A DNA stretch of 64,000 bases, from the NCBI GenBank assembly GCA_043777315.1, contig JAYVPW010000061.1:1-64000 (forward strand), written 5' to 3'. Shown here piece after piece: positions 34,079 through 41,793 of the stretch. A program made the position numbers and the translations under genes. The notes below the pieces were generated by a model. That model saw only the letters and a list, made by a program, of their open reading frames with translations. It was not told the DNA's origin and made no database searches. The stretch is from CAIURC01 sp043777315 (GTDB lineage Bacteria > Verrucomicrobiota > Verrucomicrobiia > Chthoniobacterales > Chthoniobacteraceae). The first letter of the stretch is position 1. Every line of letters begins with the position of its first letter.

Positions 34079-35130
34079 TCCGCGCCATCGACCCGCGTGC
34101 TCCGGCCGCTCCGCGCGGCCTCGTAAATCGCGAGGACGAGCGCCACCGAGCGCCGCGCCTCCGCGCCGGGAATCATGGGTGGACGGCCTTCCAGCAGCGC
34201 TCGGGCAAGATCGTGGACGAGCTGCCGGTGGCCCTCGTTGCTCATCGATTTCGCATCCGAAGTGCCGCCTTGGATCGCCGGCGCGTCGTCTTCGCGCATC
34301 ACCTCGTCGTCGCCGGATTGCGGTTCGGAAAACTCCCAGCGCACGATGCGATCGTTGACCAAAACGGCGGTCCCGCGTTCGCCAATGATCTCGATGCGAA
34401 GATCGGAACCGGGGTAACAGGAAGTCGCCGCCTCGATGACGCCGAGCGCGCCATTTGGAAACCGCAGCGTCGCCGCGACCGTGTCCTCGGCCTCGATCCC
34501 GGCGTGCGCGAGCGTGCCGTAAAAAGCGGCGACTTCGCGCGGCAGACCGACGAGCCATTGCAGCAGGTCCACGGCGTGAATCCCTTGATTCATCAGGGCT
34601 CCGCCGCCATCGAGCTTCCACGTCCCCTTCCAATTCGAGGAGTCGTAATAATCCTGTGCGCGCCACCATTTGATGTAGGCGCTGCACAACGTGAGCCGGC
34701 CAAAACGTCCGCTCTCGATTGCCGCTTTCAGCAGTCGCGCGCCGCGCCCGAGCCGCATCTGAAAAACGCCAGCAAGCACGCCGCCGCCCCGCTCCGCCGC
34801 GGCGAGAATGCGGTCCGCCGCCGCGAGACTGACCTCCAACGGTTTCTCGCAGAGCACCGCTTTTCCAGCTTCGAGCAGCGGCACCGCGGCGTCAGCGTGT
34901 GCGCCGCTCGGCGTCGTGACGCAGACCGCGCGAATCGCCGGGTCGGCGACGAGTTCGTCGATGCTCGCCGCCGCGCGGCAACCTTCCCGCTGCGCGAATT
35001 CGCGGCACCTTTCCGTCCCGCGAGAATAGACGGCAATCAGCCGCGCGTCCGGCGATGCGCGGATCGCGGCAGCATGCACGTCAGCGATCGTTCCGGTCCC
35101 GACGATCGCGAATCCGATGGGTTCATTCAT
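34075..35130 (-). CDS. Gfo/Idh/MocA family oxidoreductase
   Basis: A 351-residue oxidoreductase with an intact dinucleotide loop (FAIVGTGTIADVHAAAI). It has CEKPLEVSLAAADRI with the conserved Lys, and GGGALMNQGIHAVDLLQWL in the substrate domain. It starts 3 bases after the nagB remnant and overlaps the next oxidoreductase by four bases, so the run reads as one operon. The pair probably handled a sugar or amino-sugar derivative. That is inferred from the nag neighbours. Confidence 0.9.
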   Translation of the reverse strand: MNEPIGFAIVGTGTIADVHAAAIRASPDARLIAVYSRGTERCREFAQREGCRAAASIDELVADPAIRAVCVTTPSGAHADAAVPLLEAGKAVLCEKPLEVSLAAADRILAAAERGGGVLAGVFQMRLGRGARLLKAAIESGRFGRLTLCSAYIKWWRAQDYYDSSNWKGTWKLDGGGALMNQGIHAVDLLQWLVGLPREVAAFYGTLAHAGIEAEDTVAATLRFPNGALGVIEAATSCYPGSDLRIEIIGERGTAVLVNDRIVRWEFSEPQSGDDEVMREDDAPAIQGGTSDAKSMSNEGHRQLVHDLARALLEGRPPMIPGAEARRSVALVLAIYEAARSGRSTRVDGAE

Positions 35131-35133
35131 GGC

Positions 35134-35571
35134 TCAATCAAGCAGCGAGGCCGCGGCGGAGTCGATGTGCAGAACAGCGCGCGAATGAGTGCGAAGAATC
35201 GACGCCGGGCAAGCCGTCGTGATCTCGCCTCGGATGGTGTCGAACACCGCCTGGGATTTGCGGATGCCCGGCACGACGCATGAGATCGCGCGTGCACCGA
35301 ACAGCGCCGGAATCGTGAGCGTGAGTGCGTGCGTCGGCACGTCCGCGAGCGCGGAAAAGCAGCCGTCGTGGACCTGTTGCTCGCGGCAGGCGCGGTCGAG
35401 TTCGACCCGTTTGATGAGCTGCAAATCTTCAAAATCCGCGACCGGCGGATCGTTGAAAGCGAGGTGTCCATTTTCGCCGATGCCCATGCAGCAAAGATCA
35501 ATCGGCTGTGCGGAAAGCAACGCCGCGTATCGCTCGCATTCGCCCTCGGAGTCGGCGGCATCGGCGGCGAA
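35134..35571 (-). pseudogene. nagB: nagB remnant (glucosamine-6-phosphate deaminase, 5' half missing)
   Basis: About 145 codons match the C-terminal half of NagB: ECERYAALLSAQPIDLCCMG, the signature GIGENGHLAFNDPP, and CVVPGIRKSQAVFDTI. NagB is about 260 residues; the N-terminal half with the substrate phosphate loop is missing. In this frame a TGA lies immediately upstream, and the DNA just upstream belongs to nagA in another frame. The simplest reading is one deletion that removed the end of nagA and the start of nagB. A TTG at 35520 could start a short, inactive product. Confidence 0.78.
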
Positions 35572-36195
35572 TCAGATGCACGCCGTCGGGAATGAAGCAC
35601 GCGGTCAGCTCATCCCGCGCGAGGAGCCGCTGCACGATGTTGTCGTGACGCGGAAGCGTCTGCGGGACGCCATTTCCCAGATGCGTGCAGAGCGCGTCGC
35701 ACCGGCCGCGATGGCGGCGTCGATTTCGGCCTCGGTCGCATTCGTGTGCCCGAGGGAAACCGTCACCCCGCCGCGCGTCACTTTGCCGATAAAATCCGCG
35801 CTCCCCGCCCATTCCGGCGCGAGCGTGACGAGCCGGATGTTTCCTCCTGCCGCCGCTTGCATTTTGTCGAAATCCGCGAGGTCCGGCGCGCGCTGCAACG
35901 TCGTGGAATGCGCTCCGCAATAGCCTTCGATCGGGCTCAAAAACGGCCCTTCGAGATGATAGCCGCAGATTGTTTCGGCGATCGCCGAATCCGCCTGCCG
36001 ATGCTTTTCCACGCGCTGGAACTTCCCGCAAAGCGCGTCGATTTCATCGCTGATCAGAGTCAGGAAAATGCGCTGCGTCTCGTGCGTTCTCAGCGCATCG
36101 ACCGCACGGCGAAGATCGGTTTGGGATAAATCTCCGCTTTGAAAATCGACTCCGGCAAACCCGTTCACCTGCAAGTCGAACAGCGAATGCAGCAT
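35572..36195 (-). pseudogene. nagA: nagA remnant (N-acetylglucosamine-6-phosphate deacetylase), frameshifted and 3'-truncated
   Basis: It starts MLHSLFDLQVNGFAGVDF and keeps the metal-site HLEGPF and the GHTNAT motif. After AAGAT the frame changes: CTHLGNGVPQTLPRHDN continues only in another frame, which needs one extra base near 35695. The second frame runs to FIPDGVHL at about 35573, where NagA similarity stops; roughly the last 100 residues, including the catalytic Asp region, are absent. NagA deacetylates GlcNAc-6-P. It cannot be active here. Confidence 0.75.
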
Positions 36196-36221
36196 CGGGG
36201 AAAGGTGCGGTTTCAGGATTT

Positions 36222-36302
36222 CTCTTCGTCTTTTTCTCCATCTCCATCTTCGTCCATCGGGGAGCAGAAGATGAAGATGGAGATGAAGAAAAAGACGAAG
36301 AG
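36222..36302 (-). terminator. Large inverted repeat / terminator after gltA
   Basis: CTCTTCGTCTTTTTCTCCAT and its continuation pair with ATGAAGAAAAAGACGAAGAG, arms of about 34 bases with a few mismatches around a roughly 12-base loop. It starts 6 bases after the gltA stop on the minus strand and ends 27 bases before the nagA remnant start. The position and the U-rich strand (CTTTTTC) suggest termination of gltA transcription. Confidence 0.65.
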
Positions 36303-36307
36303 GGGAT

Positions 36308-37432
36308 TCAGCGCTCGCCGATTGGCACCACTTTTCGCCCGACTGCCGGGCCGACGTATTCGCTGAGCGGGCGGAAGAGGCGGTTGTCCGCGAGCTGCTC
36401 GAGCACGTGCGCGGTCCAGCCGGACATGCGGGAGATCGCGAAGATCGGGGTGAACAAATCGGTCGGAACGCCGAGCGAATAATAGACGGTCGCCGAGTAG
36501 AAATCGACGTTCGCATTCAGCCCTTTCTGCTCCTTCATGATCGTCGCGATACGCTCGGACATCTGAATCCATTTCGCATCGCCGAGCTGCTCGGAAAGCT
36601 TGATCGCCATCGCTTTCAGATGCGGCGCGCGCGGGTCGAGCACTTTGTAAACGCGGTGCCCGATGCCCATGATTTTCTTCTTTTGCGCGAGCGCGTCTTC
36701 GATCCACGCATCGACTTTGTCGAGCGAGCCAATCTCCTGAAGCATGTGAATGACACCCTCATTCGCGCCGCCGTGCAGCGGGCCTTTCAGCGCGCCGATC
36801 GCCGCGCTGATCGCGGAATACATGTCGGACAAAGTGGACGCGACGACGCGCGCGGTGAAGGTCGAGGCGTTGAAGCCGTGCTCGGCGTGGAGCACGAACG
36901 CCACGTCGAGCGTCTGCGTCGCCTCGGCCGTCGGCTCTTCGCCATTCGCGAGCCAGAGAAAGTGCGCGGCCTCGCTGAGATCTTTGCGGATCGGCGGGAA
37001 TTCCAGCCCGAGTCGCGCGCGGTGAAAGTAGGCGGCGACGATTCCAATTTGCGCGACCAGCTTGATCGCGATGGCCTGATTGTCGTCCATCGCGAGGCCA
37101 GGCCGGACGGTCGGATAGCAGCCGAGCATGCTCACGACGGTGCGCATGATGTCGATCGGCGCGGCAGTCTTCGGAGCGTTGCGGATGAAGGTGAGGACGC
37201 CATCCGGCAGCTCGCGTTCCGCCCTCAGCGCGGTGGTCAAAGTTTCGAGTTCTCGCTGAGTCGGCAGATGTCCGTGCCAGAGCAAATGCACCACTTCCTC
37301 GTAGCTCACTTTTCCCGCGAGCTCGTTGATGTCGTAGCCGCGGTAAATGAGCTGGCCGATGTCGCCGCGGACGTCGCCGACACGGGTTTCAGCGGCGATG
37401 ATTCCTTCGAGTCCTCTGGAAATGACGGGCAT
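36308..37432 (-). CDS. gltA: Citrate synthase
   Basis: A 374-residue enzyme, the short type of citrate synthase (like Bacillus CitZ). It contains HAEHGFNASTF, the catalytic His in LHGGANEGV and GIGHRVYK, and the catalytic Asp in VDFYSATVYYSLGVPTDLF. It condenses acetyl-CoA and oxaloacetate. A 2-methylcitrate synthase is possible, but no prp genes are near and sucCD lie a few kilobases upstream, so a TCA-cycle role is likelier. The start at 37432 (MPVISRGLEGI) matches the family; the frame is open further upstream. Confidence 0.92.
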   Translation of the reverse strand: MPVISRGLEGIIAAETRVGDVRGDIGQLIYRGYDINELAGKVSYEEVVHLLWHGHLPTQRELETLTTALRAERELPDGVLTFIRNAPKTAAPIDIMRTVVSMLGCYPTVRPGLAMDDNQAIAIKLVAQIGIVAAYFHRARLGLEFPPIRKDLSEAAHFLWLANGEEPTAEATQTLDVAFVLHAEHGFNASTFTARVVASTLSDMYSAISAAIGALKGPLHGGANEGVIHMLQEIGSLDKVDAWIEDALAQKKKIMGIGHRVYKVLDPRAPHLKAMAIKLSEQLGDAKWIQMSERIATIMKEQKGLNANVDFYSATVYYSLGVPTDLFTPIFAISRMSGWTAHVLEQLADNRLFRPLSEYVGPAVGRKVVPIGER

Positions 37433-37688
37433 GGTTTTGGTGGGGTGAGTGAGGTTGGGAGTGGAAAAAACAGACGTTGCGATCTCCCGCACGGGCCGTC
37501 CCGCCGATGATCGAGCCGAAGATTCGCGACCCGCGCGCGCCGCATCAAGCGCGAAGGCGCGCGAAATCGGAATTGCCTCGCCGAATGCAGCGAAAATCGG
37601 AATTGACCGCGGATTTCGCGGATGAACGCGGATGTCGGAATCTTCCTCCGCGCAATCCGCGGTTCGCCCCCTCCAACCCGCAGTCCGC

Positions 37689-38252
37689 TCAGGCAAATAG
37701 CGCGCCGAGATCGACGCGCACCGCCGGGACCGCGAGGCATTCGAGCACGTCGGGAGCGGAGATCGTCACGCACTCCGCGTAGCCCTCCGCGCCGAGTCCA
37801 CGATAAACCTCCACCGCCCGCTGCCGGGCGAGCACGATCCAGTATTCCTTCACGCCCGCCTCAGCAAAAAGCGACACGTTCGCCCGATCCAGCGCCACGC
37901 TCGAAACGGCGACTTCGACGACGAGCTCTGCGGTTGTCGGATGCGCGTGTGCGAAGTCTTCGTCGTTACCGATCATCACCGAAATATCAGGCTCCGGCTC
38001 GGAGTCGCGGAAGGTAAGTGGGTCCTCCTTACGTGCGACGTAGCTTTCAGGCAGTCGCAGGGATAGCATTTTGAAAAGGCGATTCACGATCGAAGCATGA
38101 AGTGGTGATCGGGACATTTTTTCGATGACAATTCCGCGGATCAGCTCAGTCCGGCGTCCGTTCTCGTTGAACTCCCCAAGCTGATGATATTCCGCGACTG
38201 ACAGCCGCGACACACGTTGCCGGACTTCGGGAATTTCGAGGATGGCGGTCAT
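37689..38252 (-). CDS. Uma2 family (DUF820) putative nuclease
   Basis: A 187-residue Uma2-fold protein with PD-(D/E)xK-like residues in EPDISVMI and ELVVEVAVSS, plus the usual LFAEAGVKEYWIVLARQRAVE. Uma2 proteins are spread through cyanobacteria, planctomycetes and Verrucomicrobia with no settled function. A second copy lies at 55909-56502. The 256 bases to gltA carry a partial CCGCGGATTTCGCGGAT repeat and nothing else recognisable. Confidence 0.85.
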   Translation of the reverse strand: MTAILEIPEVRQRVSRLSVAEYHQLGEFNENGRRTELIRGIVIEKMSRSPLHASIVNRLFKMLSLRLPESYVARKEDPLTFRDSEPEPDISVMIGNDEDFAHAHPTTAELVVEVAVSSVALDRANVSLFAEAGVKEYWIVLARQRAVEVYRGLGAEGYAECVTISAPDVLECLAVPAVRVDLGALFA

Positions 38253-38368
38253 GTTCAGAACGTAGGCCTCGACCGCTTGTCTGTCATTTGCGGAAGGAGC
38301 ATCACGATCCGCGAATGAATCATAAGAGATCTGGCTTGGAAATTCCCGGATGGCGATGGACGTGGCCG

Positions 38369-39277
38369 CTACGCTTTACCCCAATGCCTCAGCAGCGTGT
38401 CGGCCATGACGGAGGGCGTCTCGGCGACCGCGATGCCGGCGGCGCGGAGGGCCGCGATTTTGTCGGCGGCGGTTCCTTTTCCGCCGGAAACGATCGCGCC
38501 GGCGTGGCCCATGCGGCGGCCGGGAGGCGCGGTGGCTCCAGCGATGAATCCGGCGATCGGCTTGCGGCAATGCTCGGCAGCCCAGGCGGCGGCTTGTTCT
38601 TCGGCGTCGCCGCCGATTTCGCCGATCATGATGATCGCCTCGGTCTCGGGGTCGTCGTTGAACATTTTCAGGACATCGAGGTGCGAGGTGCCGTTGACCG
38701 GATCGCCGCCGATGCCGACGCACGTCGATTGGCCGAAGCCGCGCGAGGTGAGCTGCCAGACGGCTTCATAAGTCAGCGTGCCGCTGCGCGAGACGACGCC
38801 GACGTTCCCTTTTTTGTGAATGTAGCCGGGCGCGATTCCGATGCGGCAGCCGCCGTGCGACTGCGGGCCGGTGCCGGGCGTGACGAGGCCGGGGCAGTTC
38901 GGGCCGATGAGCCGCGTCTTCGCGTCGCGCATCGCGGCTTTGACGCGGACCATGTCGTTGATGGGGATGCCTTCCGTGATCGCGACGACCAGATCGAGGC
39001 CGGCCGCGACGCTCTCGAGGATGGCGTCCGCGGCGAATGCGGGCGGGACGAAAATCACGGAAACCGTCGCGCCGGTCTGGTGCGCGGCGTCGCCGACGGT
39101 GTCGAAGATCGGCACCTTTTTCTCGCCGTGCTCAAAGGTCTGCCCGCCTTTTCCGGGTGTGACTCCGGCGACGAGTTGCGTGCCGTAATCGAGCGAAAGT
39201 CTCGCATGCCGCGAGCCGAAGTCGCCGGTGATGCCTTGAACGAGGATGCGGGTTTGGGGAGTGACGAGGATGGCCAT
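38369..39277 (-). CDS. sucD: Succinyl-CoA ligase, alpha subunit
   Basis: A 302-residue subunit that binds CoA and carries the phosphohistidine. It begins TRILVQGITGDFGSRHA (CoA-binding), has GPNCPGLVTPG, and ends with the active His loop RRMGHAGAIVSGGKGTA. It would form the TCA-cycle enzyme with SucC, encoded 1.1 kb upstream rather than next to it. It starts 12 bases after the VOC gene, so it is still read from the same transcript. Confidence 0.95.
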   Translation of the reverse strand: MAILVTPQTRILVQGITGDFGSRHARLSLDYGTQLVAGVTPGKGGQTFEHGEKKVPIFDTVGDAAHQTGATVSVIFVPPAFAADAILESVAAGLDLVVAITEGIPINDMVRVKAAMRDAKTRLIGPNCPGLVTPGTGPQSHGGCRIGIAPGYIHKKGNVGVVSRSGTLTYEAVWQLTSRGFGQSTCVGIGGDPVNGTSHLDVLKMFNDDPETEAIIMIGEIGGDAEEQAAAWAAEHCRKPIAGFIAGATAPPGRRMGHAGAIVSGGKGTAADKIAALRAAGIAVAETPSVMADTLLRHWGKA

Positions 39278-39289
39278 GAAAAAAAGGAA

Positions 39290-39661
39290 TTAGTGATTGT
39301 GCGGCTTGCGTTTGTGGATGCAGAGCGAGTTGCCGTCGGGGTCGAAAATCATCGCCATGTGGCAGACCGGTGTCGGCATCGGCTCGATGCGGAACTTCAC
39401 GCCTGCGGCGCGCAGCTCCTCGATCGCGACGTCGAAGTCCTCGACCTCGAGCGCCACGCTGCAACCGTCCGGATTCGGCTTGAACGACTCGTGGGCGCCG
39501 ATGGCCAGCGTGTGCGGCCCGATCTCGTATTCGACCCACCCGCCCGTGTCACTGAGGTGTTCCATTCCGGGCTTTAAGCCGAGCAAGCCTTCGTAAAAAG
39601 CGCGGGCCCGCGGGAGATCGGTGACGGCGTAGCAGGAGAACGCGACTTCGAGAATTTTCAT
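39290..39661 (-). CDS. VOC family (glyoxalase-like) protein
   Basis: A 123-residue protein of two beta-alpha-beta-beta-beta units, such as VAFSCYAVTDLPRARAFYEG and GPHTLAIGAHESF, with CHMAMIFDPDGNSLCIHKR at the end. Possible metal ligands are His and Glu residues in the second unit, not enough to name a reaction. It overlaps the nucleotidyltransferase by four bases and lies in the middle of the suc operon. Confidence 0.85.
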   Translation of the reverse strand: MKILEVAFSCYAVTDLPRARAFYEGLLGLKPGMEHLSDTGGWVEYEIGPHTLAIGAHESFKPNPDGCSVALEVEDFDVAIEELRAAGVKFRIEPMPTPVCHMAMIFDPDGNSLCIHKRKPHNH

Positions 39662-40185
39662 GGTTCAGGAGTTGGCGGAGGACGATGCGGGGTTCGGGCG
39701 CTCTTTCGAATTGCGTCCAATTGAACAACGGCAGCCCGGTCATGCTCCCGACCGGCGATTTGTTTGGCGGCGATCAGCGCGTCGATATCGATCATGAGAA
39801 AGTCCGCGTTTGGAACATGGACATGCACGCTGCGCGCTCGAACCTCGTCAAAACCACCGATCCCCTCCACATGACCCAGGAAATCGACGCGACCGATGTC
39901 CGTTCCGATGTAAAGATTTTTCAACCCGCGATGGAACGTCTCGGTGACGACGAATGGCAGGTTTTGAGGAGTGAGCTGGTGATACGGGTGGAGGTCGGCA
40001 AGCGCGTTTACGATCCGCTTCAAGTTTTCCGCCGTGAACGGACAGCAGACATCGACGTCTTTCGTCATCAGGCTGACGCCGTACAAGATGGCGGCGTAGC
40101 CGCCGATGAGGACGAACTCGACCTCGGAATCGACGAGCCGTTTGATGATCGCTTCGAGATCAGACGTGCGCGCCAATTTTCGCAT
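39658..40185 (-). CDS. Nucleotidyltransferase-fold protein
   Basis: A 175-residue protein with the minimal nucleotidyltransferase motif FVLIGGYAAILYG followed by TKDVDVCC (the GG...DxD pattern). It then has ENLKRIVNALADLHPYHQL and GRVDFLGHVEGIGGF. Such proteins include AbiEii-type toxins and MNT antitoxins. It is paired with a small upstream gene that overlaps it by 26 bases. The start at 40185 (MRKLARTSDLE) precedes the fold; the frame is open to 40248. Toxin-antitoxin function is a guess from the size and pairing. Confidence 0.75.
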   Translation of the reverse strand: MRKLARTSDLEAIIKRLVDSEVEFVLIGGYAAILYGVSLMTKDVDVCCPFTAENLKRIVNALADLHPYHQLTPQNLPFVVTETFHRGLKNLYIGTDIGRVDFLGHVEGIGGFDEVRARSVHVHVPNADFLMIDIDALIAAKQIAGREHDRAAVVQLDAIRKSARTPHRPPPTPEP

Positions 40186-40384
40186 TTTGAAGCAACCATT
40201 CCACCTGCCGGAGCGCGGCGCGATGTTCCCGGATTCGTTGTTCAACACCGCTCGCCAGCGTCCCAGCGACGAGCGTCATGTCCCAGTCCCTCGCTGCTTC
40301 AATCCACGCATCGTTTCGATCGTCAACCTCGCAAGGCGCAAGCAATTGCTCGGAAAGTTTTGCGGAGTTTGACCTCGGATTCAT
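40160..40384 (-). CDS. Small protein paired with the nucleotidyltransferase
   Basis: A 74-residue, probably helical protein (KLSEQLLAPCEVDDRNDAWI, IREHRAALRQVEWL) with no membrane segment. It begins 10 bases after sucC and overlaps the nucleotidyltransferase by 26 bases, so the two are surely co-translated. I do not recognise the family. The gene order of small helical protein then nucleotidyltransferase resembles two-gene toxin-antitoxin or HEPN-MNT layouts, but the Rx4-6H HEPN motif is not seen. Confidence 0.6.
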   Translation of the reverse strand: MNPRSNSAKLSEQLLAPCEVDDRNDAWIEAARDWDMTLVAGTLASGVEQRIREHRAALRQVEWLLQNAKIGAHV

Positions 40385-40394
40385 GCGCAGAAAT

Positions 40395-41582
40395 TTACGC
40401 CGCTTTCACTGCCGCGACCACTTTCGCCGCGGCGTCGGCGAGGTCGGTGCCGGAGATGATGGTGAGGCCGCTGTCGGCGAGGGTTTGCTTGCCCGCGGCG
40501 ACGTTGTTGCCCTCGAGGCGGACGACGAGCGGGATGGAAATGTGCGTCTCGCGGGCGGCGGCGACGATGCCGTTGGCGATCACGTTGCAGTCCATGATGC
40601 CGCCGAAAATATTGACGAGGATGCCCTCCACTTTCGGGTCGCTGAGGATGATCTGAAATGCGCTGGTGACCTGCTCTTTCGTCGCGCCGCCGCCGACATC
40701 GAGGAAGTTCGCGGGGCTGCCGCCGCAGTGGCCGATGATGTCCATCGTGGCCATCGCGAGGCCGGCGCCGTTGACGAGGCAGGCGATGTTTCCGTCGAGG
40801 CCGATGTAGTTCAGCGCGTGCTCGCTGGCGGCGACTTCGCGCGGGTCTTCCTCGGATTTGTCGCGCATGGCCACGATCTCGGGCTGCCGGTAAAGCGCGT
40901 TGTCGTCGAAGTTGAATTTGGCATCGAGCGCGAGGAGCTGGCCGTCCGGCGTGACGACGAGCGGATTGATTTCGATCTGCGAGCAGTCGCGCTCGAGGAA
41001 GAGCTTGAACGTCGCGAGAAAGAGCTTCGTCGCCTGCGTCATCAGCTTGCCTTTGAGCCCGAGCGCCGCGGCGATTTTGCGCGTCTGGTGCGCCTGCAAG
41101 CCGAGCAGCGGATGCACCGGTTCGCGCATGATTTTCTCCGGCGAATGCTCGGCGACGTGCTCGATGTCCATCCCGCCTGCGGTGCTCGCGATGACGACCG
41201 GCGCGCTGCTCGCGCGGTCGAGCAAGATGGCGAAGTAAAGCTCGCGCTCGATGTCCACCGCCTCGACGACGAGAAGCTTGCTGACGAGCTTCCCCTCCGG
41301 CCCGGTCTGATGCGTCACGAGCGTCTGCCCGAGCATTTTTTCCGCGATCTCGCGCGCCTGTTCCGGCGTGTCGCAGAGATGCACGCCGCCTTGAAATCCA
41401 TTTGTGAAAGTGCCCTTCCCGCGACCGCCGGCGTGGATCTGCGCTTTGACGACGATCTTCTTCCCGGCAAGGCTGCGAGCCACTTCCGCGGCTTCGTCGG
41501 CAGTGGAAACGACGCGCCCTTTCGAGCTCGCGACGCCAAATTTTTCGAAGAGTTCGCGGGCCTGGTATTCGTGGATGTTCAT
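40395..41582 (-). CDS. sucC: Succinyl-CoA ligase, beta subunit
   Basis: A 395-residue ATP-grasp subunit: MNIHEYQARELFEKFGV start, KAQIHAGGRGKG, LFLERDCSQIEINPLVV, and the C-terminal FGGIMDCNVIANGIV with nucleotide- and succinate-site residues. With SucD it makes succinyl-CoA reversibly with substrate-level phosphorylation. The ATG at 41582 is the conserved family start; a longer frame runs to 41609. It is the first gene of a five-gene minus-strand operon. Confidence 0.95.
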   Translation of the reverse strand: MNIHEYQARELFEKFGVASSKGRVVSTADEAAEVARSLAGKKIVVKAQIHAGGRGKGTFTNGFQGGVHLCDTPEQAREIAEKMLGQTLVTHQTGPEGKLVSKLLVVEAVDIERELYFAILLDRASSAPVVIASTAGGMDIEHVAEHSPEKIMREPVHPLLGLQAHQTRKIAAALGLKGKLMTQATKLFLATFKLFLERDCSQIEINPLVVTPDGQLLALDAKFNFDDNALYRQPEIVAMRDKSEEDPREVAASEHALNYIGLDGNIACLVNGAGLAMATMDIIGHCGGSPANFLDVGGGATKEQVTSAFQIILSDPKVEGILVNIFGGIMDCNVIANGIVAAARETHISIPLVVRLEGNNVAAGKQTLADSGLTIISGTDLADAAAKVVAAVKAA

Positions 41583-41627
41583 TGGAAAAAATTCGTGCTT
41601 CCGGCGCACGGCCGAAGACGTTTTTGC

Positions 41628-41656
41628 GTTGTAAGAATCCGCCGCGTACTCGGCAA
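41628..41656 (-). promoter_or_regulatory. Putative sucC operon promoter
   Basis: On the minus strand TTGCCG (-35, four of six matches) is followed by a 17-base spacer and TACAAC (-10, four of six). Transcription would start near 41621, about 40 bases before the sucC ATG. Both boxes are ordinary matches, so this is a candidate only. Confidence 0.35.
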
Positions 41657-41793
41657 CGGAATTCCAATTTTTCGAGCTCAGGTGAATCGGGAATCACTCC
41701 GCCGTGATCGCGACAAGGAATGGCGCGGCGTCCGTTTTCGCGGAGAGGAAGCCAATGAAATTCACAGCCATCTCCGGGTGCGGACTTGCCACT

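Noticed and set aside
36308..37432. 2-methylcitrate synthase (prpC) instead of citrate synthase
   Set aside because: Short citrate synthases and PrpC are hard to separate by eye, but no prpB or prpD neighbours exist and sucCD lie close by.
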